Positions 18,454-27,841 of a stretch of 64,000 nt of DNA are shown here, in pieces. The stretch lies in assembly GCF_916618955.1 (NCBI RefSeq), contig NZ_OU745390.1:2728001-2792000 (forward strand), given 5' to 3'. The DNA comes from Pseudomonas sp. Marseille-Q3773. GTDB lineage: Bacteria > Pseudomonadota > Gammaproteobacteria > Pseudomonadales > Pseudomonadaceae. Position 1 is the first letter of the stretch. Each line of letters starts with the position of its first letter. Made by a program: the position numbers and the translations under genes. The notes under the pieces are model-generated. The model saw only the letters and a list, made by a program, of their open reading frames with translations. It made no database searches and was not told where the DNA came from.

Positions 18454-18899
18454 CACTTCTTGTCCTTAGGGTCCTTGCCCATCAGCTCCATCAGCCGCTG
18501 GGCGAACTCCGGTGTCGCCTGGCGGGCGCTTTCCGGTACTTCCACGGGCTCGGCCAGTACATGCAGGGCCTCGATGCTGCCCGGGGTATGGCCGATCAGG
18601 ATCTGCGCCTTGCCCACCTGCACCAGCAGCAGGCGGTCACGCGGGCCGATTGCCCGGCTGCCGACGATCTCGATCACCTGCCCGCCCTTCACGGCGCTCC
18701 CCTGCATGCGTCGCAGCAGCCAGGCCAGGAAGAAAATCAGGCCGACCACCAGCAGCAGGCCGAAGACCATCTGCGCCAGCTGCCCGCCCAGGCTGCCAGG
18801 CGCAGCCGCAGGCGTTGCCGTCGGCGTGGCCGCTGCCAGGCTGGCCTGGCTGGCTAGCAACGCGGCGAAGGCCAGCATGGCGCGCATCGTGCCCTTCAC
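18453..18899 (-). CDS. fliO: Flagellar protein FliO
   Basis: 148 residues from GTG 18899, immediately after the fliN stop; ATG 18887 (MRAMLAF, preceded by AAGGG) is a real alternative. A signal-like segment ([14 protein letters not shown]) is followed by a Thr/Ala/Pro stretch, one membrane helix ([19 protein letters not shown]) and a small cytoplasmic domain ([24 protein letters not shown]). FliO helps FliP assemble. Confidence 0.93.
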   Translation of the reverse strand: MKGTMRAMLAFAALLASQASLAAATPTATPAAAPGSLGGQLAQMVFGLLLVVGLIFFLAWLLRRMQGSAVKGGQVIEIVGSRAIGPRDRLLLVQVGKAQILIGHTPGSIEALHVLAEPVEVPESARQATPEFAQRLMELMGKDPKDKK

Positions 18900-19370
18900 T
18901 CAGCGCAGCTTCTTGATACGTTCGCTGGGGCTGATCACGTCGGTCAGGCGGATGCCGAACTTCTCGTTGACCACCACCACTTCGCCATGGGCGATCAGCG
19001 TGCCGTTGACCAGGACATCGAGCGGCTCACCGGCCAGGCGATCCAGCTCGATGACCGAACCCTGGTTGAGCTGCAGCAAGTTGCGGATATTGATCTCGGT
19101 GCTGCCCACTTCCATGGAAATGTTCACCGGGATGTCCAGGATCACGTCCAGGTTCGGGCCTTCCAGGCTGACGTTCTCGCTCGGCTTCGGCGAGCTGGCG
19201 AATTCTTCCATCGGCAAGCGGCCCGGCCCGCCAGCGCTGCTAGCGGTGTCGCCACCCAGCAGTGCATCGATGTCGGCCTGGCCGGCGGCACCGGTCTCCT
19301 CCAGTGCCGCAGCCCATTCATCGGCCAGCGCCTGGTCCTCTGGGGAGGTGATCTCGTTTTCGTTAGCCAT
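18900..19370 (-). CDS. fliN: Flagellar motor switch protein FliN
   Basis: 156 residues from ATG 19370, with GAGGAAATC directly upstream; an earlier start at 19388 is unlikely. The N-terminal half is acidic and contains QADIDALLGGD (about 38-48), similar to the CheY-binding start of FliM. The C-terminal SpoA domain has LDVILDIPVNISMEVGSTEI and GEVVVVNEKFGIRLTDV. It forms the lower C-ring with FliM. Confidence 0.96.
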   Translation of the reverse strand: MANENEITSPEDQALADEWAAALEETGAAGQADIDALLGGDTASSAGGPGRLPMEEFASSPKPSENVSLEGPNLDVILDIPVNISMEVGSTEINIRNLLQLNQGSVIELDRLAGEPLDVLVNGTLIAHGEVVVVNEKFGIRLTDVISPSERIKKLR

Positions 19371-19417
19371 GATTTCCTCGACAGGCATTCAATACGTTAT
19401 GAGCGACCGGCTCGCCG

Positions 19418-20386
19418 TCAGCGGCGTTCGATCGGGTCGATGATCTGCAGCGCCAGGTTGCCCTTGTGCGAACCCAGGCGCGCCTTGAACGAAGGCACGC
19501 CGTTGGCGCGCAACACCAGGTGTTCAGGCAGCTCCACCGGAATCACGTCGCCTGGCTGCATGTGCAGGATGTCGCGCAGCTTCAGCTGGCGCCGGGCGAC
19601 CGTGGCACTCACCGGCACGGCCACGTCCAGCACGTCCTCGCGCAGGGCCTTGATCCAGCGCTCGTCCTGGTCGTCCAGGTCGGACTGGAAGCCGGCATCG
19701 AGCATTTCCCGCACCGGCTCGATCATCGAGTAGGGCATGGTCACGTGCAGGTCGCCGCCACCGCCGTCCAGCTCGATGTGGAAGGTCGATACCACCACCG
19801 CCTCGCTGGGGCCGACGATGTTGGCCATGGCCGGGTTGACCTCCGAGTTCATGTACTCGAAGGTGACCGGCATGATCGCCTGCCAGGCTTCCCGCAGGTC
19901 GACGAAGCACTGGTCCAGCACCATGCGCACCACGCGCAGCTCGGTAGGGGTGAACTCACGGCCTTCGATCTTGGCGTGACGGCCGTCGCCGCCAAAGAAG
20001 TTGTCCACCAGCTTGAACACCAGCTTGGCGTCGAGAATGAACAGCGCGGTGCCGCGCAGTGGCTTGATCTTGACCAGGTTGAGGCTGGTCGGCACGTACA
20101 GCGAATGCACGTATTCGCCAAACTTCATCACCTGCACGCCGCCCACCGCCACGTCGGCGGAGCGACGCAGCAGGTTGAACATGCTGATCCGGGTGTAACG
20201 GGCGAAGCGCTCGTTGATCATTTCCAGGGTCGGCATGCGACCCCGCACGATACGGTCCTGACTGGTCAGGTCATAGCTTTTGATGCTGCCAGGCTCGGTG
20301 GCACTCTCGGTCTGCACCAGACCGTCGTCGACGCCATGCAACAAGGCATCGATTTCATCCTGGGACAGCAGGTCCTGTACGGCCAT
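19418..20386 (-). CDS. fliM: Flagellar motor switch protein FliM
   Basis: 322 residues. The N-terminal LLSQDEIDALLHG is the classic CheY-P docking peptide. The middle CheC-like domain contains GGDGRHAKIEGREFTPTELRVVR, and the C-terminal SpoA domain ends in HKGNLALQIIDPIERR. It transmits CheY-P binding to FliG. It lies between fliL and fliN. Confidence 0.97.
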   Translation of the reverse strand: MAVQDLLSQDEIDALLHGVDDGLVQTESATEPGSIKSYDLTSQDRIVRGRMPTLEMINERFARYTRISMFNLLRRSADVAVGGVQVMKFGEYVHSLYVPTSLNLVKIKPLRGTALFILDAKLVFKLVDNFFGGDGRHAKIEGREFTPTELRVVRMVLDQCFVDLREAWQAIMPVTFEYMNSEVNPAMANIVGPSEAVVVSTFHIELDGGGGDLHVTMPYSMIEPVREMLDAGFQSDLDDQDERWIKALREDVLDVAVPVSATVARRQLKLRDILHMQPGDVIPVELPEHLVLRANGVPSFKARLGSHKGNLALQIIDPIERR

Positions 20387-20395
20387 TGCGGACTC

Positions 20396-20893
20396 CTACT
20401 GCAATACGAAATTGGTGAACAGCAACTGGTCGACGACCGGCTTGCCGACTTCCTTCTGCGCCACTTCCTGGACCACCGCGGTAGCTTTCTGGCGCAGCAT
20501 CTCCTGCCCGACCGGGCTGCCGGCCAGGGTATCGAAGCCCTGCCCGGAGAACATCATCACCAGGTTGTTGCGGATCACCGGCATGTGCACCTTGAGGGCG
20601 TCGAGGTCGGCCTGGCTGCGCGCCTGCATGGTAATGCTCACCTGCATGTAGCGCTGGCGACCATTCTGGTTGAAGTTGACCACGAAGGCCGGGGCCAGCG
20701 GTTCGTAGATTGCCGCAGGCTTGACGTTACCGGCTGTTGCCTCGGCGGCCGGGGCCGGCTCGCTCTTGTGCATGATGAACCAGGTAGCGCCCACCGAAAG
20801 GCCGATCGCCAGCAACAGGCCGACGACCGCCAGCAGGATCAGCTTGAGTTTGCCTTTAGTGGCGGGGTCTTTGACTGCTTCGCTTTTCGCCAT
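20396..20893 (-). CDS. fliL: Flagellar basal body-associated protein FliL
   Basis: 165 residues: a short basic cytoplasmic tail, one membrane helix (LILLAVVGLLLAIGLSVGATWFI) and a periplasmic stomatin-like domain (FVVNFNQNGRQRYMQVSITMQ to LLFTNFVLQ). FliL supports stators under load. It is the first gene of the fliLMNOPQR-flhB unit and has its own sigma-54 site 52 bases upstream. Confidence 0.96.
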   Translation of the reverse strand: MAKSEAVKDPATKGKLKLILLAVVGLLLAIGLSVGATWFIMHKSEPAPAAEATAGNVKPAAIYEPLAPAFVVNFNQNGRQRYMQVSITMQARSQADLDALKVHMPVIRNNLVMMFSGQGFDTLAGSPVGQEMLRQKATAVVQEVAQKEVGKPVVDQLLFTNFVLQ

Positions 20894-20942
20894 GCCAATA
20901 ATCCGTCGTCCATCGGGAGTTCAAGGGAGGATGGCTTGGCTT

Positions 20943-20960
20943 GAGCAAGTGTTATGCCAG
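20943..20960 (-). promoter_or_regulatory. Sigma-54 promoter for the fliL operon
   Basis: The minus strand reads CTGGCATAACACTTGCT: GG at 20958-20957, ten bases, GC at 20946-20945, 52 bases before the fliL ATG. TGGCA and TTGCT match the RpoN consensus. Confidence 0.85.
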
Positions 20961-20980
20961 ATTTGCGATTGAGGGGTTTG

Positions 20981-21210
20981 CGCCTGCGAAATCGAGCGCC
21001 GCCCGCGCGGCGCATCGCGGATAAATCCGCTCCTACATCGGTTGAAACGTCGCCATGCTTGCCAGGCCATGGCTACCAGCCGGTTTGCAAGGCTCAAGCC
21101 ATGCGCCAAGGCTGGCAACCATGGCGTGACAGGTTCAGCACGTTGCAACAAATGTGGGAGCGGATTTATCCGCGATGCGCCGCGCGGGCGGCGCTCGACC
21201 TCACAGGCGC
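20981..21210. repeat. Large inverted REP doublet between fliL and fliK
   Basis: The 345-base gap from 20894 to 21238 holds the fliL promoter and this structure. The left arm (20981-21038, GCGCCGCCCGCGCGGCGCATCG...) and right arm (21151-21210, ...CGATGCGCCGCGCGGGCGGC) are inverted copies of the longer P. putida REP type. Between them lies a second imperfect inverted pair (CGCCATGCTTGCCAGGCC near 21050, GGCTGGCAACCATGGCG near 21110). Confidence 0.85.
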
Positions 21211-21238
21211 CACAACCCCCAAGGCATACACCCCAACA

Positions 21239-22531
21239 TCAGGCGTAATAATCAACCGCACTGTCACCGACAACCAGCTGCTGTTCCACAGCGCGGCTGC
21301 TGTCGGCCAGCTCGGCACCGCCCTGCTCCGCCTGGCGCGCCGCCACCCCGGACAACTGGCTACCCTGGGCCTGCGCCTGCTGCTGATGCTGTTGCTGCCC
21401 GCGTGACTGGTCGGCCACATTGACATCCGGCTGGGCCAGCCCCTGCTGGCTGAACAGTTCGCGCAGGCGGTGCACCTGGCTGTCGAGAGCGTCACGCACG
21501 CCGGCGTGGCCACTGATGAAGGTGATCTGGGTCGCCTGGTCCGTCGCAACATTGACGCGAATGTCCAGGCGACCAAGCTCGGCCGGCTCCAGCTGGATAT
21601 CCGCCGACTTGAGGTTCTGGCTGGACAGGTACATGACCCGGTTGACCAGGCCCTCGGCCCAGGCGTTCTGGTTCATCGGCAGCGGCTGGTGCAGCGGGCT
21701 GGCATTCGCCGGCACGGTATTGGCGGTCTTGGCCGTGGCGGCCTGGGTCAGGTTGGCCAGACGGTTGGCGAAATCGTCGACGCGGGTATCGCTGCTGGCG
21801 CTCTTGGTGTCCTTCAGGCCATCTTCGAGCAAGGCGCCGAAGGCCTTGTCGCCAGGCTCCCCGCTGTCGCCTGCTGCACCACTGGCATTTTCCACCAGGT
21901 TCGCCAAGCTATTGACGGCCGCAGCTCCCTCTTCCGCCTGGGCTTGCGCCGGGTCCAAGGCATGTGCCGAGGTTGCTCCCTTGGCCTGGGCACTGTGCTC
22001 CAGCGCCAGGCGCAAGGTCGGCAGGTTGGCCAGCGGGTCGGCGTCAGGGTCGAAGTTTTCCTCGGCTGCTGGCGCCTCGGGCAGCGCGGCCGGGACCTGC
22101 GCCGTGGCAGCCTGCAGCACCGGTGCCACGGTCTCGGCCTGGGCCTGGATCAGTTGTGCGCCAGGCTGGGCGTCGGTGACCTGGCCAGCGACCAGGCTGG
22201 CATCGCGCATGTCGGTGTCGGCCTGGGTGTCGGCCCGCGTGTCGACCTGGCCGTCGGCTGGCAATGGTTTGCCGTCATCGGCAACAGCGGACGTGTCGGC
22301 AGGATCAGCCTTGCCGCCCTGCGCCGGGTCAGGTTTGTCCTTGGGCCTGGCCTGGGCGACCTTGTCGTTCTGCCAGACTGGCTTGTCCTGCCCCTGCCTG
22401 GCCATCACCTGGTCGAAGCCGGCGCCTTTGTCCGCCGGCGCCTGCAGCGGTTTGTCGACCTGCGCGGAGGCCGACCGCGCGGGGTTGGCAATGACGTTGG
22501 CTTGCAACAACGGGTTGGGTGCGACAGGCAT
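21239..22531 (-). CDS. fliK: Flagellar hook-length control protein FliK
   Basis: 430 residues from ATG 22531, with GGAG eight bases upstream; the open frame continues 25 codons without coding features. The first 270 residues are Ala/Gln/Asp-rich and extended, as expected of the molecular ruler. The C-terminal domain (about 290-400) has LKSADIQLEPAELGRLDIRV and GVRDALDSQVHRLRELFSQQG, which triggers FlhB switching. A Gln-rich tail follows. Confidence 0.93.
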   Translation of the reverse strand: MPVAPNPLLQANVIANPARSASAQVDKPLQAPADKGAGFDQVMARQGQDKPVWQNDKVAQARPKDKPDPAQGGKADPADTSAVADDGKPLPADGQVDTRADTQADTDMRDASLVAGQVTDAQPGAQLIQAQAETVAPVLQAATAQVPAALPEAPAAEENFDPDADPLANLPTLRLALEHSAQAKGATSAHALDPAQAQAEEGAAAVNSLANLVENASGAAGDSGEPGDKAFGALLEDGLKDTKSASSDTRVDDFANRLANLTQAATAKTANTVPANASPLHQPLPMNQNAWAEGLVNRVMYLSSQNLKSADIQLEPAELGRLDIRVNVATDQATQITFISGHAGVRDALDSQVHRLRELFSQQGLAQPDVNVADQSRGQQQHQQQAQAQGSQLSGVAARQAEQGGAELADSSRAVEQQLVVGDSAVDYYA

Positions 22532-22576
22532 CGAGCGGTCTCCGCGCCAGGAACAAAAAAGACATCCGCCCGGACA

Positions 22577-22594
22577 AAGCAAGACTCGCGCCAA
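22577..22594 (-). promoter_or_regulatory. Sigma-54 promoter for fliK
   Basis: Minus strand CTTGGCGCGAGTCTTGCTT: GG at 22592-22591, ten bases, GC at 22580-22579, 48 bases before the fliK ATG and just downstream of the hptB stop. It suggests fliK is transcribed on its own. Confidence 0.8.
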
Positions 22595-22602
22595 GTCGCC
22601 TT

Positions 22603-22950
22603 TCAACCGGTCAAGATACGTTGCTGCTCACCCCGGTAGAAGTGCTGCACCTCGGCGAACTCCTGATCGATGCGGGTGATCAGGTCTTCGATGCCATACA
22701 GCGGGCGTCGCCGTGCGCGCTCCTCCAGTTGCTGGCAAAGGCTGGCCAGGGCCACAGCCCCCATGTTGCTGCTGCTGCCTTTGAAGCTGTGCGCGGCCGA
22801 ACCGAGCTCCTCGGCACTTTTGGCCGCGTGCAACTGGCCCAGGCGCCGTTCGGAATCTTCGAGAAATGTCTGCACCAGTTGCAGGTAGCCATCTTCCATG
22901 ACTTCACGCAGGTCGCTGAGTACCTTTTGGTCAATATGCATGTCAGTCAC
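22603..22950 (-). CDS. hptB: Histidine phosphotransfer protein HptB
   Basis: 115 residues from GTG 22950, with GGGAG seven bases upstream; ATG 22941 is the alternative. A four-helix Hpt domain carries the phosphorylated His in AAHSFKGSSSNMGA. In P. aeruginosa HptB receives phosphate from hybrid kinases (including RetS-type) and passes it to HsbR, tuning swarming, biofilm and flagellar genes. It sits directly beside hsbR and hsbA as in other pseudomonads. Confidence 0.93.
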   Translation of the reverse strand: MTDMHIDQKVLSDLREVMEDGYLQLVQTFLEDSERRLGQLHAAKSAEELGSAAHSFKGSSSNMGAVALASLCQQLEERARRRPLYGIEDLITRIDQEFAEVQHFYRGEQQRILTG

Positions 22951-22999
22951 TTGCTCACTCCCTTGATCAAGCCAGATTATGCCCGAGCCAGCCCATGGC

Positions 23000-24691
23000 T
23001 CACCAGACGAACTCCACCTGTGCGCAACGCCCGCCCTCGCTCCAGCGCGCGCTGCTGGCCAGCCGCCGGACCAGGTTCAGGCCACGTCCGCTCAGCCCCT
23101 GGTCCATTGCTGGCCGCGCCAGCACCTGCTGCACATCGAACCCGGTACCACTGTCGCGGACCTCGATCATAAGACGTCCGCCGTCGCCGTCCGGTTCAAC
23201 CTTGAGGTCGATGCGCACGTAACCGTCGGTCAGCTGCATCAGGCGCCGGGCGCGTTCCTGGTAGTAGGCGGCAAAGCCCTGCACATCGCGCTTGAGCTGC
23301 GAGTCCAGGCCCAGCACACCATGTTCCAGGGCGTTGGAATACAGCTCGCTGAGCACACTGTGCAGGTTGCCGGTACGCGCGCGCAGGCCGTGGATTTCCT
23401 GCAATAACTGCACCAGGTAAGGTACCGGGTTGAAGCGCTCGAGGCTCTCGCCGCGCACTTCGAACTGCAGCGACCAGTGCAGCGGGCTGGAGCGACCACT
23501 GTCCGAGTAGATCACCGGCGCGGGCACCCGCTCCTCGGCACTGGACATACGAATGTCGCACAGGCTGATGTCATCGCGCGGGCGCCCGCCGAAGCGCTCC
23601 AGGGCCTGCATCACTTCATCGAACAACTGCGCCGGGTCACGGTTGTCGGCCAGCACCTTGCGCAGGCGCTGAACACCGAACAGGCGCTCCTGGTCGTCGG
23701 CAGTATCGATCACGCCGTCCGACAGCAGCAGCAAGCGCTCGCCCGGCGCCAGCGGCAGTACCTCGGTACTGTCATCGAAGCGCTCGGCAGCCAGAATGCC
23801 CAGTGGCAGGTGTTGCGAACGCAAGACCGACAGCACCTGCCCCTGCACCGACAGGCGATAGCCATCAGGCATGCCGCCGTTCCACACTTCCACCGAACCG
23901 CGCTGCGCATTGAGGTCGAGCAACAGCGCGCAACAGAACATGTCCACTGGCAGGATGCGCTTGAGCTTGGCGTTCATCTCGCGCAGGATCTGCGCGATAC
24001 CGTAGCCCTTGGCGGTCATGCCATAGAACACTTCAGCCAGCGGCATCGCCCCTACCGCCGCCGGCAGGCCGTGGCCGGTGAAATCACCGAGCAGCACACG
24101 CATGTCGCCGGACGGGGTGAAGGCGGCCAGCATCAGGTCGCCATTGAACAGCGCGTAAGGCGATTGCAGGTAGCGGATATTAGGCGCGGCCAGGCAGCCG
24201 GAGTGGGCCACCTTGTCGAACACCGCCTTGGCCACCCGCTGTTCATTCAACAGATGATCATGGTGCCGGGCGATCTGGTCGCGCTGCTCCAGCACGGTGG
24301 CCTGGAGGCGGCGCAAACGGTCCATGGCGCGGATCTTGGCGCCGAGTATCACTGCGCTGTAGGGTTTGGCCATGAAGTCATCGCCACCGGCCTCCAGGCA
24401 GCGCACCAGGCCCTCTTCCTCGTTCAGCGAGGTCAGGAAAATGATAGGCACCAGCGCCTCGCCGGCCAAGGCCTTGATCTGCCGCGCCGCCTCGAAACCA
24501 TCCATTACCGGCATCAACGCATCCAGCAGCACCAGCTGCGGGCGCTGCTCGATGAACAGCGCAACCGCCTGTTCACCGTTTTCCGCGGTGAATACCTGAT
24601 GGCCCTGACGACGAACGATCTGCGCCAGCAGCAGGCGGTCGGCGGCCCCGTCCTCGGCGACCAGCACGGTCAATGCCTGTTCGGCCGGCAT
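23000..24691 (-). CDS. hsbR: Response regulator with PP2C phosphatase and anti-sigma-kinase domains (HsbR)
   Basis: 563 residues from ATG 24691; a TTG at 24703 overlapping hsbA is possible. The receiver (about 8-125) has phosphoacceptor D57. The SpoIIE/RsbU-type PP2C phosphatase (about 170-380) has GDFTGHGLPAA and LLLLSDGVIDT. A C-terminal HATPase_c domain follows, with ELYSNALEHGV, DSGTGFD and GRGLNLVRRL. Phosphorylation by HptB switches it between phosphatase and kinase action on HsbA. Confidence 0.94.
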   Translation of the reverse strand: MPAEQALTVLVAEDGAADRLLLAQIVRRQGHQVFTAENGEQAVALFIEQRPQLVLLDALMPVMDGFEAARQIKALAGEALVPIIFLTSLNEEEGLVRCLEAGGDDFMAKPYSAVILGAKIRAMDRLRRLQATVLEQRDQIARHHDHLLNEQRVAKAVFDKVAHSGCLAAPNIRYLQSPYALFNGDLMLAAFTPSGDMRVLLGDFTGHGLPAAVGAMPLAEVFYGMTAKGYGIAQILREMNAKLKRILPVDMFCCALLLDLNAQRGSVEVWNGGMPDGYRLSVQGQVLSVLRSQHLPLGILAAERFDDSTEVLPLAPGERLLLLSDGVIDTADDQERLFGVQRLRKVLADNRDPAQLFDEVMQALERFGGRPRDDISLCDIRMSSAEERVPAPVIYSDSGRSSPLHWSLQFEVRGESLERFNPVPYLVQLLQEIHGLRARTGNLHSVLSELYSNALEHGVLGLDSQLKRDVQGFAAYYQERARRLMQLTDGYVRIDLKVEPDGDGGRLMIEVRDSGTGFDVQQVLARPAMDQGLSGRGLNLVRRLASSARWSEGGRCAQVEFVW

Positions 24692-24699
24692 GTCGACGC

Positions 24700-25005
24700 T
24701 CAACTGATATCGAAGAGTTTTTCAAAATTGGAGATGGCGAGGATCTTGCGAACATCGGAGCTGGCATTCACCACACGTATGTCCGAATCGTCACCACCGA
24801 CATGGTCACGCAGCAACAGCAGCATGCCGAGCGCGGAACTGTCGAGGTAGGTGGTTTCCTTGAGGTCGACGACCACCGAATCGGGCCAATTGGGCTGACG
24901 TTCGTAGGCGTCTCGAAATTCCTGGTGCTTGCCGAAATCGAAGCGACCCTTGATCTTGATCGTCAGCTTTTTCCCGTCCTGCGAAAAATCAGTCTCGACT
25001 GCCAT
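24700..25005 (-). CDS. hsbA: STAS-domain anti-sigma factor antagonist HsbA
   Basis: 101-residue single STAS domain. DLKETTYLDSSALGMLLLL carries the Ser56-Ser57 pair where HsbR-type kinases phosphorylate. In P. aeruginosa unphosphorylated HsbA binds FlgM (favouring swimming) and the phosphorylated form binds a diguanylate cyclase, HsbD. Its stop overlaps the upstream end of hsbR. The 107 bases before it and after fliJ show no clear promoter. Confidence 0.94.
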   Translation of the reverse strand: MAVETDFSQDGKKLTIKIKGRFDFGKHQEFRDAYERQPNWPDSVVVDLKETTYLDSSALGMLLLLRDHVGGDDSDIRVVNASSDVRKILAISNFEKLFDIS

Positions 25006-25112
25006 GCTAGCGATTCCTTCGATGATGGCGGATACAGCTCCTTAAAGGTTTAGCAGGCAACGGCGGGGGCTGCAAGCGATGCGGCTTGTGGCTACCGGCT
25101 GCCAGCGGATCG

Positions 25113-25565
25113 TCAAAGCGGGTGCTGCCGTGGCAGGCGCTGGGACAGTTCATCGAGCAGGCGCTGTTCGCGCTTGTCTTCCGCGCGCCGGGCTTCTTCC
25201 TGATAGCGCTGCACCAGCTTGCGCAAGCCCTCCACCCGGGCATAAGCCTGCTGCCAGGCGCCACGCGCGTTGTTCAGGTTGTTCTGGTGCCAGGCCAGGC
25301 TTTGCCGCTGCTGGGTCATGGCCGTTTCCAGTTGCCCGAGGAAACGCTGGTAGTTGACCAGCCAGCTGCCATTGACCCCCTGCCCGCCACGGTTGATCCA
25401 CTGCAGCTGGTAATCCTCACGGAACCGTTCGAGCTCAGCCAGCTTGGCCTGGGCCGTCGCCACCTGTTGCTGAAAATGCCCGAGGCGCTGGGCCGCCTTG
25501 CGCTCGGCCTCCTCGGCCATGTCCACCACCGGCGCCAGGCGCGCGGCACGTCCGGGCTGTGCCAT
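25113..25565 (-). CDS. fliJ: Flagellar export chaperone/stalk protein FliJ
   Basis: 150 residues, entirely helical and coiled-coil (VVDMAEEAERKAAQRLGHFQQQV... and LRKLVQRYQEEARRAEDKREQRLLDELSQR). FliJ is the central stalk of the FliI ATPase ring and links it to FlhA. It is 6 bases after fliI. Confidence 0.93.
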   Translation of the reverse strand: MAQPGRAARLAPVVDMAEEAERKAAQRLGHFQQQVATAQAKLAELERFREDYQLQWINRGGQGVNGSWLVNYQRFLGQLETAMTQQRQSLAWHQNNLNNARGAWQQAYARVEGLRKLVQRYQEEARRAEDKREQRLLDELSQRLPRQHPL

Positions 25566-25571
25566 GGCCTA

Positions 25572-26927
25572 TCAGCTCGCCGGGGGCGTGAAGATCGCCC
25601 CCAGCTGTTCGCGGCTTTGTGCCATGCCCACGTTCTCGTCCAGGCCCTGGCGCAGGAATTCGACCATCTGCGATTGCAGGGCGATAGCCAGGTCGGTTTC
25701 CGGGTCGCCGCCGGCCACGTAGGCCCCGACGCTGATCAGGTCGCGGCTTTGCGAGAGGCGTGACCACAACTGCTTGAGTTTCTGCGCCTGGCGCAGATGG
25801 TCGGCCTCGACCACCTGGGGCATGACCCGGCTGATCGAGGCTTCGATGTCGATGGCCGGGTAATGGCCTTCCTCGGCCAGCCGGCGCGACAGCACGAAGT
25901 GGCCGTCGAGCACACCGCGCGCGGAGTCGGCGATCGGGTCCTGCTGGTCGTCACCTTCGGACAGCACGGTGTAGAACGCAGTGATCGACCCCCCGCCCGG
26001 CTCGCCGTTACCTGCCCGTTCCACCAGCTTGGGCAGCTTGGCGAACACCGACGGCGGGTAACCCCGGGTGGCCGGCGGCTCGCCAATGGCCAGGGCGATT
26101 TCCCGCTGGGCCTGGGCGAAACGGGTCAGCGAGTCCATCAGCAACAGCACGTTCTTGCCCTTGTCGCGGAAGTACTCGGCAATGCGCGTGCAGTACATGG
26201 CGGCGCGCAGACGCATGAGCGGCGCATCGTCGGCCGGCGAAGCGACCACCACCGAGCGCTTGAGGCCTTCTTCACCCAGGATATGCTCGATGAACTCCTT
26301 CACCTCGCGGCCACGCTCGCCGATCAGGCCGACCACGATGATCTCGGCTTCGGTGAAGCGGGTCATCATCCCCAGCAGCACCGATTTACCCACGCCGGTA
26401 CCGGCGAACAGGCCCAGGCGCTGACCACGGCCCACCGTCAGCAACCCGTTGATACTGCGGATACCCACGTCCAGCGGCTTGCTGATCGGGTCGCGGTTGA
26501 GCGGGTTGATCACCGGCCCGTCCATCGGCACCCAGTCCTCGGCCTTCATTCCGCCCTTGCCATCCAGCGGCCGGCCGGCACCGTCGAGTACCCGGCCAAG
26601 CATGCTCATGCCCATCGGCAGACGGCCGCTGTCATCCAGCGGTACCACCCGGGCACCAGGGGCGATGCCGACGATGCTGCCAACCGGCATCAGGAATACC
26701 TTGGAGCCGGCAAAGCCCATGACTTCGGCCTCGACCTGCACCGGGTGGTAGCTGTCGTCGTTGATCACCAGGCAGCGGGTACCGACCGCCGCACGCAGGC
26801 CTTCGGCCTCCAGGGTAAGGCCGACCATGCGCAGCAGGCGGCCTTCGACAACGGGCTGGGCCGGCAGGTCGACAGCCTCGGCATAGCTGCCCAGCCGTTT
26901 GCCGAAGCTGGTGCGCTCAAGCTTCAT
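25572..26927 (-). CDS. fliI: Flagellum-specific ATPase FliI
   Basis: 451 residues from ATG 26927, overlapping the end of fliH by 11 bases; the much longer open frame only mirrors fliH. F1-beta-like ATPase: Walker [18 protein letters not shown], catalytic Glu in [13 protein letters not shown], Walker [27 protein letters not shown]. It energises substrate loading at the export gate. Confidence 0.97.
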   Translation of the reverse strand: MKLERTSFGKRLGSYAEAVDLPAQPVVEGRLLRMVGLTLEAEGLRAAVGTRCLVINDDSYHPVQVEAEVMGFAGSKVFLMPVGSIVGIAPGARVVPLDDSGRLPMGMSMLGRVLDGAGRPLDGKGGMKAEDWVPMDGPVINPLNRDPISKPLDVGIRSINGLLTVGRGQRLGLFAGTGVGKSVLLGMMTRFTEAEIIVVGLIGERGREVKEFIEHILGEEGLKRSVVVASPADDAPLMRLRAAMYCTRIAEYFRDKGKNVLLLMDSLTRFAQAQREIALAIGEPPATRGYPPSVFAKLPKLVERAGNGEPGGGSITAFYTVLSEGDDQQDPIADSARGVLDGHFVLSRRLAEEGHYPAIDIEASISRVMPQVVEADHLRQAQKLKQLWSRLSQSRDLISVGAYVAGGDPETDLAIALQSQMVEFLRQGLDENVGMAQSREQLGAIFTPPAS

Positions 26928-27681
26928 CGGAGCGGGCCAGGTCGACAGCGATATCGGGTGCCGCCGGATGCAGGGAATGGTCATGCAAGCGGTCGAACAG
27001 TTGCGCCACGGCTTTCTCGATGCGGGTTTCCATGGTTGCATCGATACGGCTGTGAGCGGTCTCGATGCGACAGCCGCCCGGCAGCAGGGCGCTGTCTTCC
27101 AGCAACCGCCAGTTCTCCTCATGGCGTTCGCGCAGCGCCTTGACCAGCTCGAAGTCCTGGGGGTTGAGGTGGATGCGGATGTTGTCCGCGCCCATGGGCA
27201 GCAGTTTGAGCGCCTCGCGCAGTACCTGGGTGATGTGGCTGGAATCGCCGCGCAGTTCGCGACCGATGACCTGGCGCGTCATGTGCGCCACCAGGTGGAT
27301 CACCGATTTCTCGATCTGCGTATCCTGTTCGGCGATCGGCTCCATCAGGTTGGTCATCAGGCGCTCAAGGCTTTCCAGCTTGGCCTTCAGGGCCTCTTCG
27401 GCTTCCTGGCGCACCTTCAGCTGGGTGCTGTGGAAGCCCTCGCGCTCGCCGGTGGCGAAGCCTTCGTTGTAGGCCTCCTGGCGGATGGCCTCGAGTTCTT
27501 CCAGGGTCAGCGGCTGGACTTCCTCCAGCGGCACTTCCTCGACTTCTTCCTCGATGACCTCGGGCTCAGGCTCGGGTTCGGGCTCCGGCTGCGGGTCGAA
27601 ACTGGGCAGCGCCCACACATCCACGCCCTCGAGGTCGTGGGCGCGGATCAGGTCGCTGGGGTGACGTTCTTTGGTGGGCAT
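26917..27681 (-). CDS. fliH: Flagellar export regulator FliH
   Basis: 254 residues. After a short N-terminus there is a strongly acidic Pro-Glu stretch ([12 protein letters not shown], then [11 protein letters not shown]), then a coiled coil (about 75-125) and the FliI-binding C-terminal domain ([38 protein letters not shown]). It is the peripheral stalk holding FliI. It overlaps fliI. Confidence 0.95.
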   Translation of the reverse strand: MPTKERHPSDLIRAHDLEGVDVWALPSFDPQPEPEPEPEPEVIEEEVEEVPLEEVQPLTLEELEAIRQEAYNEGFATGEREGFHSTQLKVRQEAEEALKAKLESLERLMTNLMEPIAEQDTQIEKSVIHLVAHMTRQVIGRELRGDSSHITQVLREALKLLPMGADNIRIHLNPQDFELVKALRERHEENWRLLEDSALLPGGCRIETAHSRIDATMETRIEKAVAQLFDRLHDHSLHPAAPDIAVDLARSDEA

Positions 27682-27721
27682 GCTGTCATGTTCTCAAACC
27701 ATGTTCAGCCGACACGGTCCC

Positions 27722-27810
27722 TGTGGGAGCGGGTTTACCCGCGAAAGCGTCGGCAGCGACAACCTCTATCGCCAGGTCTGACGCCTTCGCGGGTAAGCCC
27801 GCTCCCACAA
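27722..27810. repeat. REP pair between fliG and fliH
   Basis: TGTGGGAGCGGGTTTACCCGCG (27722-27743) and TTCGCGGGTAAGCCCGCTCCCACA (27786-27809) form an inverted doublet inside the 160-base gap. It is the same REP family as at 3811-3894 and may stabilise or trim the fliE-fliJ messenger. Confidence 0.9.
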
Positions 27811-27841
27811 GGGGCGGCGTCGGTCTCAGATCGCGAATACC

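Noticed and set aside
26928..27122. N-terminal extension of FliI by 65 codons
   Set aside because: It only mirrors the fliH coding sequence in another frame; ATG 26927 begins the conserved protein.
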